In this document: piece after piece, positions 1 through 7,747 of the stretch
Numbering within the stretch: the first letter of the stretch is position 1
Layout: each line of letters starts with the position of its first letter
NCBI GenBank assembly: GCA_017455565.1
Contig: JAFSZV010000049.1
Span: forward strand, 1 to 64,000
Source: Clostridia bacterium
Lineage (GTDB): Bacteria > Bacillota > Clostridia > Oscillospirales > Butyricicoccaceae
Reading direction: 5' to 3'
DNA length: 64,000 bases
Program-made: the position numbers and the translations under genes
The notes under the pieces: generated by a model
What the model was told of the DNA's origin: nothing
The model's input: the letters and a program-made list of their open reading frames with translations, nothing else
Database searches by the model: none

Positions 1-2
1 CT

Positions 3-209
3 GGCGACAGCCGAATTCCAATACTTCCGTACACGAACAAAGGATACAAAAAAGACAGATTCAAACCATGGGAATACGAATACGACATAGTTACAGACAG
101 CTTTACTTGCCCACGAGGAGAGACACTTCGACATACAACAACTTTAGCCCCAATTACGAAAGAACACCGATTTTCGTTGCTTGAAAATCGGTGTTCTTTG
201 ACAGACTGA
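3..209 (+). pseudogene. IS1182-like transposase remnant (fragment, runs off left edge)
   Basis: An open frame entering from the left edge and ending at TGA (207-209) encodes about 68 residues. Its middle (KPWEYEYDIVTDSFTCPRG) resembles the segment of IS1182-family transposases that reads roughly KHEYVYDEYYDCYICPN, followed by an HTTT stretch where that family has YSTTN. The DNA is much more AT-rich than the neighbouring genes, which fits horizontal origin. The catalytic C-terminal part is absent, because the frame ends soon after the match in a perfect hairpin (159-199). Only the family resemblance is inferred; how much lies to the left is unknown. Confidence 0.5.
159..199. repeat. Perfect 17-bp inverted repeat (hairpin)
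   Basis: AAAGAACACCGATTTTC is followed by a 7-nt spacer and its exact reverse complement. It lies inside the end of the transposase remnant. Both arms end in T or A runs, so it could act as a bidirectional terminator, or it may be a relic of a mobile-element end. Confidence 0.7.
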
Positions 210-244
210 AGCCGGAGCGTCCGCTCCGGCGCTTCTTGCAGCCT

Positions 245-421
245 TCAGGGCCACATCATGTTTTTTAAATCGGAGGCCGCGGTGGATAACCCCTTCGCCG
301 CCTGGGTCACCTTGCGACGGGCCCGCCGCTTTTCCGCGTCGGTGGCAAGACTGGAGGCCGCCAGACCAAGACAGGCGCCGGCGATCATTCCCATACCCAC
401 ACCGGAAAGAAATTTCTGCAT
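245..421 (-). CDS. Small membrane-anchored YtxH-like protein (58 aa)
   Basis: The start is the ATG at 421, preceded by AAAGGAG eight bases upstream; a longer in-frame start at 460 has no ribosome site. The product has an N-terminal glycine/alanine-rich hydrophobic helix (about residues 4-24, with a GMGMIAG pattern) followed by a basic amphipathic tail. That layout resembles small YtxH-type or phage-shock-like membrane proteins, but no family is clearly recognised. It ends in TGA and stands alone between a mobile-element remnant and the M3 peptidase. Function unknown. Confidence 0.6.
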   Translation of the reverse strand: MQKFLSGVGMGMIAGACLGLAASSLATDAEKRRARRKVTQAAKGLSTAASDLKNMMWP

Positions 422-514
422 ACCAAAGCTCCTTTTTAATGTTTTCCTTAGTATGCGCAAAAAAACCCGCTTGATTCAGCCGTGTTTTTGGAAAAAAGCG
501 AAAAATGGGCGATG

Positions 515-2209
515 TTACATGGCCGCCTTCAGCCGCCCCAGCAGGGCTTCAAGCCGCTGGGCAAGGGTCTGCAAAGCGCCGTCCTGAAAGGGTGAGGGGA
601 TCCGAGCCTCCTCCAGCAGCTTGTCGTAATACTGCTCGCCGCCCTGCTTCATCAGGCGGATATAGCGGGCGAAAGCGCCGTCGTAATCCTCCAGCGAGGC
701 CAGCAGGAAGCCGAAGGCCGCCGTCTGCGCCAGACAATAGTCGATGTAATAGAAGGGGCTTTCGTAAATGTGCATCTGATACTGCCAGCGGCGTCCGTCC
801 TCAATAAAGGGAATGCCCTCAGTGTGGATATGGGGACGGAACTGCGCCTCCAGTTCCTTCCACGCCTGATTGCGTTGGGCAGGGGTCATTTCGGGATGCT
901 GATAGACGATGTGCTGGAAGGCGTCTACCATGGTGCCGTAGGGCAGGAAGGTGAAGGCGTCCAGCGCGTGCATGAACTTGTATCGGGCGGCGTTTTCACC
1001 GAAGAATTTCTCAATGTATTTCCAGGCGAAGAATTCCATGGACATGGAGTGGGTCTCGGCGGTTTCCATCCCGCCGCAGCCGATCTCCAAGGCGAACTTG
1101 TTGTCGGCGATGAGATAAGCGTTGAAGGCGTGGCCTGCTTCGTGGGTCATCACATCCACGTCGCTGGCGGTTCCGTTGAAGTTGGCCAGGATAAAAGGCT
1201 GCTTGTAGGCGGGGATCTCAGTGCAGTAGCCGCCGCCCCACTTGTTCTTGCGGGCGTCCACGTCAAAGGCGTCGTTTTCCAGCATCAGATCGATGAAATC
1301 GGCCGATTCCCGGCTCATGGCGTGATACATCTCTTTTGCCGCCGCAAAGATCTCAGCCTTGCCGCCCATTGGCTTGGGGTCGCCGCCGGGCACGGTGACG
1401 CCGTCGTCATAGAACATATAGGTGTCGATGCCCAGATCCCTGGCGTTGCTCAGCCGCAGACGTGCCACGGCGGGAGTGACCGAGGAGAGGATGTTCTTGC
1501 GGAAGGTCTCGATCTCCTTCTGTCCGTAGCACACCCGATTCATCCGGTAATAGCCCAGCTCCACAAAGTTTTCATAGCCCAGCTTTTTAGCCATCCGGTC
1601 GCGGACCTTGACCATGCGGTCATAGATGTCGTCTAGCTTGTCGGCATAGCCGTTCATCACAGTGCCGAAGACATGATAGGCCTCCTTGCGGGTCTCGCGG
1701 TCATCAGATTTGAAATAACCGGCCAGTTCGGCGCGGGAGAGTTTCTCGCCCCGGAATTCGTATTCGATGCCGGCCATCAGCTTGCTGTATTCCGAAACCA
1801 GCTTGTTTTCCTCTACCATGTCTTCCATAATGATGGGAGACATGGCTTTCTGCGCCACCTCCAGATAGCGGAAATAGACCGGGGAAAGCGCCTTTTCCAG
1901 CTCGGCGCGGAAGGGGGACGCCAAAAGGGCGTTGCCGTATTCGGTGGTAAGATTGCCAACCGCGGGGCCGATCTCGTCGAAATAATCCATTTCCTTGACG
2001 TAATATTCGTCGGCGGTGTTGCAGGAATAGCGGATATAGCAGAGATTGGCCGCGGTGGAATAGCGGATCATCAGCTTGCGGAACCGCTCCCGCAAAGCGA
2101 GGATCTCCTCGACGCTCTTTGCGTCCTTGACGCCGTCGATGATGGCGCGCAGCTCGGCTTGCATTTCTTCCAGAGGGATATGCTCATAGGGCATGTCTTG
2201 GACTTTCAT
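515..2209 (-). CDS. M3 family oligoendopeptidase (PepF-like zinc peptidase)
   Basis: The 564-aa product is a cytoplasmic zinc metallopeptidase that degrades short peptides. The zinc motif HEAGH is at about residues 356-360 in the context MTHEAGHAF, and the downstream ETHSMSMEFF segment carries the third metal ligand region of the M3 family. Length matches the roughly 565-aa M3 branch. The start is the ATG at 2209, set by AAAGGAGG upstream; a longer frame from 2245 lacks a ribosome site. A good promoter (2244-2272) sits just upstream, so the gene is probably monocistronic. Assignment to M3 is firm; which peptides it cleaves cannot be read. Confidence 0.93.
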   Translation of the reverse strand: MKVQDMPYEHIPLEEMQAELRAIIDGVKDAKSVEEILALRERFRKLMIRYSTAANLCYIRYSCNTADEYYVKEMDYFDEIGPAVGNLTTEYGNALLASPFRAELEKALSPVYFRYLEVAQKAMSPIIMEDMVEENKLVSEYSKLMAGIEYEFRGEKLSRAELAGYFKSDDRETRKEAYHVFGTVMNGYADKLDDIYDRMVKVRDRMAKKLGYENFVELGYYRMNRVCYGQKEIETFRKNILSSVTPAVARLRLSNARDLGIDTYMFYDDGVTVPGGDPKPMGGKAEIFAAAKEMYHAMSRESADFIDLMLENDAFDVDARKNKWGGGYCTEIPAYKQPFILANFNGTASDVDVMTHEAGHAFNAYLIADNKFALEIGCGGMETAETHSMSMEFFAWKYIEKFFGENAARYKFMHALDAFTFLPYGTMVDAFQHIVYQHPEMTPAQRNQAWKELEAQFRPHIHTEGIPFIEDGRRWQYQMHIYESPFYYIDYCLAQTAAFGFLLASLEDYDGAFARYIRLMKQGGEQYYDKLLEEARIPSPFQDGALQTLAQRLEALLGRLKAAM

Positions 2210-2243
2210 GGGGTTTTCCTCCTTTTCTATTTCTAACACATCC

Positions 2244-2272
2244 ATTATATTGGAATCGCATCAGAAACGCAA
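2244..2272 (-). promoter_or_regulatory. SigA-type promoter for the M3 peptidase
   Basis: On the minus strand TTGCGT and TATAAT are separated by 17 bp, about 35 bp upstream of the start codon. Confidence 0.65.
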
Positions 2273-2299
2273 TGCGTATTTCACGAAAAGGGAAGAATT

Positions 2300-2335
2300 A
2301 GAAAAGAAAATCGCCGCTGTCTGCTGACGGCGGCG
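2300..2335 (-). terminator. Rho-independent terminator of the 56-aa gene
   Basis: On the minus strand a GC-rich stem (2312-2335, arms CGCCGC and GCGGCG) is followed by ATTTTCTTTTC. Confidence 0.7.
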
Positions 2336-2340
2336 CAGCT

Positions 2341-2511
2341 TTATTCTTCAGATTCTTTTTCATTTCCTTGCGCCAAAAACAGCTCTTCGCTCTCCTCCTG
2401 TGCCTTTTGCAGAATACGGATGGCTTTTTCCGCAGCCCGCGCCATGGTGAGGTACATTTCTTTATAATGATCCTCAGCAAGGTCTTTTTGAGAAAACGCT
2501 TCTTCTTTCAT
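2341..2511 (-). CDS. Small acidic helical protein (56 aa)
   Basis: The product is charged and probably all-helical (it begins MKEEAFSQKDL and ends in a Glu-rich tail), with no signal peptide, membrane segment or recognised domain. I chose the ATG at 2511, with AGGAGG about 12 bases upstream; an in-frame ATG at 2538 has no ribosome site. It has its own terminator and a near-consensus promoter (2537-2565) that lies inside the repeat array shared with the divergent XRE regulator. This suggests it is the regulator's target or partner. Function unknown. Confidence 0.65.
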   Translation of the reverse strand: MKEEAFSQKDLAEDHYKEMYLTMARAAEKAIRILQKAQEESEELFLAQGNEKESEE

Positions 2512-2536
2512 GGGGCTTCCATCCCTCCTTTTTACC

Positions 2537-2565
2537 ATAATAGGTCAATTTCACCCTTTTGTCAA
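2537..2565 (-). promoter_or_regulatory. Consensus SigA promoter for the 56-aa gene
   Basis: On the minus strand a perfect TTGACA (2560-2565) and TATTAT (2537-2542) are spaced by 17 bp. The promoter is overlapped by both AATAGGTCAATTT repeats. Confidence 0.75.
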
Positions 2566-2595
2566 TAGGTCAATTTGACATAATGAAATGGGTGA
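2539..2595. promoter_or_regulatory. Putative XRE operator array
   Basis: AATAGGTCAATTT occurs twice as a direct repeat (2539-2551 and 2564-2576, 25 bp apart). Overlapping inverted repeats are TGTCAA/TTGACA (2560-2580) and TTTCACCC/GGGTGAAT. The array lies between the divergent 56-aa gene and the XRE gene, so autoregulation by the XRE protein is the likely role. Confidence 0.6.
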
Positions 2596-2838
2596 ATGAA
2601 CATGACACGATTGAAGGCGCTGCGCAAAGAGCGTGGTTTCACACAGATTCAGATGCAGTTTTTGACCGGCATCGACCAAAGCGACTATTCCAAAATCGAG
2701 AGCGGCAAGCGGTATTTTACCTTTGAACAATGCAAACGGGTCGCCGCCGCCTTGAACACAAGCATGGATTATTTGGCAGGACTGACAGACGTAAAAGAGC
2801 CCTATCCCCGCAGTATGCAAGAGAAGCAGAAGGATTGA
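2596..2838 (+). CDS. XRE-family helix-turn-helix transcriptional regulator (80 aa)
   Basis: This is a single-domain DNA-binding protein. The HTH_3 fold spans roughly residues 4-62, with the recognition segment around QFLTGIDQSDYSKIESGK and the usual closing LAAALN/MDYLAGLTD pattern. There is no effector or peptidase domain. The assigned start gives MNMTRL; the second Met (2602) is also possible, as no strong ribosome site distinguishes them. Direct and inverted repeats upstream overlap the promoter of the divergent 56-aa gene, which suggests it represses both. A terminator follows the TGA directly. Confidence 0.9.
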   Translation: MNMTRLKALRKERGFTQIQMQFLTGIDQSDYSKIESGKRYFTFEQCKRVAAALNTSMDYLAGLTDVKEPYPRSMQEKQKD

Positions 2839-2844
2839 AATACA

Positions 2845-2874
2845 AAAAAGCACCGCAGACGCGGTGCTTTTTGC
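2845..2874. terminator. Terminator after the XRE gene
   Basis: AAAGCACCGC, a short AGAC loop and GCGGTGCTTT are followed by a T-rich run. A-runs on the other side make it potentially bidirectional, serving RNase J (minus) as well. Confidence 0.75.
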
Positions 2875-2907
2875 TTTGCGAAAGACAAAAGAAGGCAGAT
2901 GCATCGT

Positions 2908-2945
2908 TCCTCATCCGTCACGGCTTCCCCAGTGGGGAAGGCCAG
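2908..2945. repeat. Possible fragment of a dispersed intergenic repeat
   Basis: The intergenic stretch contains CCTCATCCGTCACGGCTTCC followed by the palindrome CTTCCCCAGTGGGGAAG. From memory it resembles short interspersed repeats common between genes of gut Clostridia. I find no second copy in this window, so this is tentative. Confidence 0.35.
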
Positions 2946-2966
2946 GGGAACGGTGCTTTTTCCATC

Positions 2967-4898
2967 TTACATCTCCAGCAGCACGGTGGCCACCAGGGGC
3001 TCGCGCTTGGTCTTTTTATAGAGATAATCGGCCACGCGGCGGTTGACGGCGTCCTTGATGGCGGCGCGGCTGGTGGAGCCCCGATCCAGCGCGCTCTCCA
3101 GCGTTTCCCGGGAAAGCTCCCGCAGCTCGCTCATCAGCTCCTCCGCCTCCCGGACGAAGATGAAGCCCCGGGAGAGGATTTCGGGCCCGGAAACAATGGT
3201 GCGGTTTCGCATATCCACCCCCACGGCCACGGTGATGATGCCGCTTTCGCTGAGGTTTTTGCGCTCCCGCAGCACCGCGGCGCCGATGTCGCCCACGCCG
3301 TAGCCGTCCACCAGCACCCGGCCCGAGGGTACCGCGCCGCCCCAGCCCGCGCCGCTCTCGTTGATCTCCAGCACCCGGCCGATGTCGGAGATGAAAATGT
3401 TTTCCGGCTCGACGCCGCAGGCCCGGCCCAGAGATGCGTTGACCATCAAATGGCGGTATTCGCCGTGCATGGGCATGAAATATTTGGGCCGGAGCAGCGA
3501 CAGCATCATCTTTAGTTCCTCCTGGCAGGCGTGGCCCGAAACATGCATATCCGCCAGCCGCTCATACACCACGTCGGCCCCCTTGTGGAACAGCTCGTTG
3601 ATCATGGTATATACCGGCTTCTCGTTGCCGGGGATGGGGGTGGCCGAGATCAGGATCTTGTCGCCGGGGCCCACGTCCACCTGCCGGTGGCCCGAAAAGG
3701 CCATGCGGTACAATGCGCTCATGGGCTCGCCCTGGGAGCCGGTGGTGATGACGGTGAGCTTGTTTTTGGGATATTTGCGGATGTCGTTTAACTCGATGTA
3801 GGTGTCCCGGGGGATCTTCAGATAGCCCAACTCGGCGCCCACCTTGAGGATATTCTCCATGCTGCGGCCCGAAACCGCCACCTTTCGGCCGTATTTGGCG
3901 GCCACGTCAAAGATCTGCTGCACCCGGTGGACATTGGAGGCGAAGGAGGCCACGATGATGCGCCCGTCGCAGCCCTTGAACTCCCGGTCGAGGGAATCGC
4001 CCACCTTGCGCTCGCTCATGGCCATGCCCGGGCGCTCGGCGTTGGTGGAATCCATCATCAGCAGCAAAACGCCCTTCTTCCCCAGCTCACCCAGACGGGG
4101 CAGGTCGATCATCTTGCCGTCGATGGGGGTGGTGTCGATCTTGAAGTCGCCGGTGGCCACCACCACGCCCACGGGGGTCTTGACGGCAAAGGCGCAGGCG
4201 TCGGCAACGGAATGGTTGACGTGGATGAACTCCACTTCAAAGCATCCGGCCTTGACCCTGTCGCCGTCCTTGCGGACGTGGAGCTTGGGCTTTTTCAGAT
4301 CCCGGTGCTCCGAGAGCTTGAGCCGCACCAGCCCGGCGGTAAGCGCTGTGCAGTAAACGGGGACGTTGAGCTCCCGCAGCACATAGGGCAGGGCGCCGAT
4401 ATGGTCCTCATGGGCGTGGGTGAGGAAAATGCCCCGCACCATGTCCCGGTGCTTTTGCAGATAGGTGATGTCGGGGATGACCATGTCCACGCCGAGAAGA
4501 TCCTCGTCGGGGAAGGTCATGCCTGCGTCGATAACGATGATGTCGCGGCCGTATTCCAGAACGGTCATGTTCTTGCCGATCTCGTTGAGGCCGCCCAGCG
4601 GGATCACCCGCAGACGGGGCTTTTCCGGATCGGGGGCCGAAGCCGCCTTTTGGGGATTTTGCAGCGCGGCCACCGTTTCCCGCCGCTGAGCGGCGGCTGC
4701 GGCCTGCTGGGCCCGCTGTGCCCGCCGGCGGGGCGCATCGGCCTTGGCGGGGGCGGGGGACGCCGGCTTTTTCGCGGCGCCCGGCTTTTTGCTCCCCTGC
4801 TTTCCCGCAGGGGTAAACACGGCTTTGGCGGACTGAGCCGCCTTGTTCAGGCGGCGGTGGGTCCGCTGGGGATTGGTTTCTTTTTTCTTTTCAGGCAT
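2967..4898 (-). CDS. rnj: Ribonuclease J with long basic N-terminal extension
   Basis: This is a metallo-beta-lactamase/beta-CASP ribonuclease that acts as a 5'-3' exonuclease and endonuclease in mRNA decay and rRNA maturation. The 643-aa product has an atypical first 95 residues (Lys/Ala/Pro/Arg-rich, low complexity) before the core begins at RLRVIPLGGLNEIGKN. The zinc motif HAHEDH is at 161-166, and later motifs include TGSQGEP and VSGHACQEE in the beta-CASP region. The extension could bind RNA or the degradosome (inference). The start ATG at 4898 has AAGGAG 13 bases upstream, slightly far. It follows a roughly 150-nt leader with its own promoter. Confidence 0.95.
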   Translation of the reverse strand: MPEKKKETNPQRTHRRLNKAAQSAKAVFTPAGKQGSKKPGAAKKPASPAPAKADAPRRRAQRAQQAAAAAQRRETVAALQNPQKAASAPDPEKPRLRVIPLGGLNEIGKNMTVLEYGRDIIVIDAGMTFPDEDLLGVDMVIPDITYLQKHRDMVRGIFLTHAHEDHIGALPYVLRELNVPVYCTALTAGLVRLKLSEHRDLKKPKLHVRKDGDRVKAGCFEVEFIHVNHSVADACAFAVKTPVGVVVATGDFKIDTTPIDGKMIDLPRLGELGKKGVLLLMMDSTNAERPGMAMSERKVGDSLDREFKGCDGRIIVASFASNVHRVQQIFDVAAKYGRKVAVSGRSMENILKVGAELGYLKIPRDTYIELNDIRKYPKNKLTVITTGSQGEPMSALYRMAFSGHRQVDVGPGDKILISATPIPGNEKPVYTMINELFHKGADVVYERLADMHVSGHACQEELKMMLSLLRPKYFMPMHGEYRHLMVNASLGRACGVEPENIFISDIGRVLEINESGAGWGGAVPSGRVLVDGYGVGDIGAAVLRERKNLSESGIITVAVGVDMRNRTIVSGPEILSRGFIFVREAEELMSELRELSRETLESALDRGSTSRAAIKDAVNRRVADYLYKKTKREPLVATVLLEM

Positions 4899-5054
4899 AT
4901 GGGTATGTGTTCTCCTTTTCTACATTGGCGCACGCACAAAAAGAAGCCTCCGGCACGTAGGTTGCCGGCGGTGCAGCGCGTGGCGATCTGCGGTTTTTTA
5001 TCAGATCCGCGTCTTTGAGTGGACAGACGGCGGAAAAAATCATTTTGCAGCCAT
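4899..5054 (-). promoter_or_regulatory. Long rnj leader with terminator-like hairpin
   Basis: Between the predicted promoter and the rnj start, the minus-strand RNA contains CCGGCA, a short loop and TGCCGG, followed by AGGCTTCTTTTT. This may be an attenuator or an RNase J autoregulation site. No known riboswitch is recognised. Confidence 0.35.
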
Positions 5055-5083
5055 ACTATAACACAATCCGGAGAAAAAAGCAA
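5055..5083 (-). promoter_or_regulatory. SigA promoter for rnj
   Basis: On the minus strand TTGCTT and TATAGT are spaced by 17 bp. Confidence 0.65.
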
Positions 5084-5128
5084 ATTTTCCCTTCGACAGG
5101 GTTTGACAGCGTCCGCCTGTGCTATGTA

Positions 5129-5152
5129 CGGAGAAGGGGCTCCCCTTCTCCG
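5129..5152. repeat. Perfect 24-bp palindrome
   Basis: CGGAGAAGGGG and its reverse complement are separated by only CT. It lies 13 bp beyond the stop of the 55-aa gene and has no adjoining T-run on either strand, so it is not a classical terminator. It could be a protein-binding site or an RNA 3'-end stabiliser. Confidence 0.6.
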
Positions 5153-5164
5153 AAGCGATCCGCG

Positions 5165-5332
5165 TCACTGCACAATGGGCGGTTCGGCGGGGCCGGGACC
5201 CTCCCGCGGGATGCGGAGATCCCGGTTCTTCAGCCGGAATTCCGGCGGCAGCAGGTCTTCTTCCCGGTCTGCAGGATAAAAGGCCCGCCCGGGGAAATAG
5301 TAGAGCTCCCATGCATGGAACCAGTCGCTCAT
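5165..5332 (-). CDS. Small protein translationally coupled to TepA (55 aa)
   Basis: The ATG at 5332 overlaps the TepA stop as ATGA, with GGGAGG just upstream inside tepA. The product begins MSDWFHAWELYYFPGRAFYP and is aromatic- and proline-rich with no membrane segment. In Bacillus a small gene (ylzJ) occupies the same place after tepA; the sequence here is not clearly YlzJ, so only the position matches. The tight coupling argues that it is really translated and may act with TepA. Function unknown. Confidence 0.65.
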   Translation of the reverse strand: MSDWFHAWELYYFPGRAFYPADREEDLLPPEFRLKNRDLRIPREGPGPAEPPIVQ

Positions 5333-6006
5333 GCTTTCGCCTCCCGGATCATGTGATGCAGACAGGAGAGCGCCTCCCGCAGACTGCCCAGCGCGTCGCA
5401 CAGCCCCTCCTCCACCGCCTGCGGGCCGTAAAGCACGCTGCCCGCCTCGCCCAGAAGCTGGCCGTCCCGCAGCATCAGCTCCCGCAGACGGGCGGCCGAG
5501 ATGCGGGAATTGGCGGTGATGAAATCCACGATGCTGTCCTGGATCCGCTGAAAATAAGCCGATACCTGGGGCACCCCCGGCACCTGCCCGTTCATGCGGA
5601 CGGGATGCAGCGTCATGGACGCGGTGGGGGCGATAAAGCTTTTGTCGGCCGAAACCGCAAGGGGAACGCCGATGGAATGTCCGCCCCCCAGCACCAGCGA
5701 AACGGTGGGCTTTGTCATGCCAGAGATCAGCTCGGCGATGGCCAGCCCGGCCTCCACGTCGCCGCCCGCCGTGTTCAGCAGGATTAAAAGCCCGTCGATC
5801 TCGGGGCTTTCCTCCACCGAGGCCAAAAGCGGCAAAATGTGCTCGTATTTTGTGGTCTTGGTCTGGCTGGACAAAAGCTGATGCCCTTCGATCTGCCCCA
5901 CGATGGTAAGACAGTGTATGGCGTCCTGCCCGGCGGTGACGACGCTGCCGCTCTGGGCCACGGCGTCCCGCGCCCCTTCCTCGGGCACGATGTTGTCGTT
6001 TTCCAC
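5329..6006 (-). CDS. tepA: TepA-like ClpP-family serine protease
   Basis: This 225-aa ClpP/crotonase-fold protein belongs to the translocation-enhancing protein TepA (YmfB) group. Visible features are the strand GLLILLNTAGGDVEAG, the nucleophile region GGGHSIGVPLA and the histidine region MTLHPVRMNG, in ClpP order. I chose the GTG at 6006, which has GGAGGTG nine bases upstream; another GTG at 6018 lies directly against the ribosome site. TepA is linked to protein export and sporulation in Bacillus (family knowledge). It is followed by a coupled 55-aa gene. Confidence 0.88.
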   Translation of the reverse strand: MENDNIVPEEGARDAVAQSGSVVTAGQDAIHCLTIVGQIEGHQLLSSQTKTTKYEHILPLLASVEESPEIDGLLILLNTAGGDVEAGLAIAELISGMTKPTVSLVLGGGHSIGVPLAVSADKSFIAPTASMTLHPVRMNGQVPGVPQVSAYFQRIQDSIVDFITANSRISAARLRELMLRDGQLLGEAGSVLYGPQAVEEGLCDALGSLREALSCLHHMIREAKA

Positions 6007-6061
6007 GGAAAAACACACCTCCGAAGGCTATTTTGCGCGAAAAAGCGGAAATCTTTCATGG

Positions 6062-6097
6062 AAAAAAGAAAAAAGCGGGAGCGCGTTGACGCTCCCG
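6062..6097 (-). terminator. Terminator of the Sua5-CoaE gene
   Basis: On the minus strand CGGGAGCG, a 6-nt loop and CGCTCCCG are followed by CTTTTTTCTTTTTT. Confidence 0.85.
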
Positions 6098-6115
6098 TCT
6101 GATGGAAGAAAGGTC

Positions 6116-7747
6116 TTATTTGCAATATTTTTCAAAAATCATCTGGGTTTGTCGTTCCAGATTGGCTTGGGAACCACCATTGTACAACAACAGATCACAA
6201 TGCTTCCGGTAATATTCGTCGTCGGGCTGGGAAGCCAGCCGGGTTTCGGCCTGCTCTGCGGTCACATCGTCCCGGGAGAGGATGCGGCGCAACGAGACCT
6301 CCCTGGGCGCCAGCACGGCCAGCGTCATGTCGCACAGCCGGTCGATGCCGCTTTCAAAGAGCAGGGGTACGTCCAGCACCGCCAGCGGCGCGTCCGCATC
6401 CGCGATCCGCGCTTCCATCACGGCCTTGACCCGGCCGTGGGTGATGGCATTGAGATCCAGCCGGGCCTGCGCGTCAGAAAACACGAGCGGGCCCAGCTCC
6501 TTGCGGTTCAGCGCGCCGTTTTGAACCATGCCGGGGAAGCGGGCTTCGATGGCAGCCAGCATTTCACCGTCGTTTTCCAAGAGTTCCTTGTAAACGGCGT
6601 CGGCGTCCAGCACCAGCGCGCCCTTTTCCGCGAGAATGGCGGAAAAAACGCTTTTTCCGCTTCCGCTGCGCCCGGTAACGCCGATGACTGTCTTGCCGCC
6701 GCGGCAGTCCACGCTTTGGAATCCTGCGGCTTTTCGCAGACGGTTGACCGTTCCCGCTCCCGCGCCAAAGGGGCGGGGACATTGGGCAAGGATACGCTTT
6801 GCCCGGGTACGGTCAAACTGCCGCAGCAGGGCAAACAGCCTGCGGGAATGGGTCTCGTGATCCCAACTGTATCCCAAAGAATAGACCCGCTTGGAGCAGA
6901 TCTGCCTGACGGTGGGCAGGAATTCTTCAAAGCAGAGAACGCCGTCCCACGGTTGGCCCGCCTGCTCCGTCAGCGCCCGCAGCGTGACCTCCGGCGGCCC
7001 TTCAAAGAGCATAATAGGGGCCTGGGGGGCGTAATGGCGGTATTTCATGCCGGGGGCTTTTGGCTTTTCGCCCTCGGCAAGACCCCGGTTCACAGCGGGA
7101 TCGGTGGCGGCGCTGCCCACGGCGTCGGCGATCATCTCCTCGGTGATGGCGCCGGGACGCAGAATGCGGGGCACGCCCCCCGTCACGTCGATGACGGTGG
7201 ATTCCACCCCCACGGCGCAGGGGCCGCCGTCTACCACGGCGGCCACCCGGCCCGCCATGTCGTCCATTACGTCGGCGGCGGTGGTTGGGGAAGGCTTGCC
7301 GGAAATGTTGGCCGAGGGAGCTGCCAGCGGTACGCCGGCGGCGTCGATGATGGCCCGTGCTACGGGATGAGCGGGCATGCGGATCCCCACGGTGCCCAGC
7401 CCCGCCGAGGTGCGGGCGGGGATACGGGGCGATTTTTTCATCACCAGCGTCATGGGACCGGGCCAGAACCGTTGGGCAAGCGCCCGCGCAACAGAGGGAA
7501 ACTCGGTCACCAGCGGGTCGATCTGCTCCAGCGCGGAAATATGGACGATGAGCGGATTGTCCTGGGGCCGCCCTTTCGCTTCGAAAATTCGCAGAACGGC
7601 CTGCTCGTCCAGCGCGTTGGCCGCCAGACCGTAAACCGTTTCGGTGGGAACGGCCACCACCTCGCCGGCGGCCAGCAGGCGCCCGGCCTTGGCAATATCG
7701 CGTTTTACGCCGCCGTGAAGCAGCAGCGTTTCACAGGCTTCTTTCAT
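6116..7747 (-). CDS. Fusion: L-threonylcarbamoyladenylate synthase (Sua5) + dephospho-CoA kinase (CoaE)
   Basis: One uninterrupted 543-aa frame holds two enzymes. Residues 12-210 are the YrdC/Sua5 catalytic domain ([13 protein letters not shown], then KGRPQDNPL, later SANISGKPS), which makes threonylcarbamoyl-AMP for tRNA t6A. Residues about 230-345 resemble the Sua5 C-terminal domain (YRHYAPQAP). Residues 352-543 are CoaE, the last step of CoA synthesis, with P-loop GRSGSGKS at 359-366, [10 protein letters not shown] and [10 protein letters not shown]. The ATG at 7747 overlaps the prfA stop as ATGA. A GTG at codon 346 with AGGA nine bases upstream might also make free CoaE by internal initiation. 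Confidence 0.92.
   Translation of the reverse strand: MKEACETLLLHGGVKRDIAKAGRLLAAGEVVAVPTETVYGLAANALDEQAVLRIFEAKGRPQDNPLIVHISALEQIDPLVTEFPSVARALAQRFWPGPMTLVMKKSPRIPARTSAGLGTVGIRMPAHPVARAIIDAAGVPLAAPSANISGKPSPTTAADVMDDMAGRVAAVVDGGPCAVGVESTVIDVTGGVPRILRPGAITEEMIADAVGSAATDPAVNRGLAEGEKPKAPGMKYRHYAPQAPIMLFEGPPEVTLRALTEQAGQPWDGVLCFEEFLPTVRQICSKRVYSLGYSWDHETHSRRLFALLRQFDRTRAKRILAQCPRPFGAGAGTVNRLRKAAGFQSVDCRGGKTVIGVTGRSGSGKSVFSAILAEKGALVLDADAVYKELLENDGEMLAAIEARFPGMVQNGALNRKELGPLVFSDAQARLDLNAITHGRVKAVMEARIADADAPLAVLDVPLLFESGIDRLCDMTLAVLAPREVSLRRILSRDDVTAEQAETRLASQPDDEYYRKHCDLLLYNGGSQANLERQTQMIFEKYCK

Noticed and set aside
12..587. Plus-strand frames around 258-807
   Set aside because: They are antisense to the 58-aa gene and the M3 peptidase and have no coding features.
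5165..5332. Naming the 55-aa protein YlzJ
   Set aside because: Only its position after tepA matches; the sequence does not convincingly resemble YlzJ.
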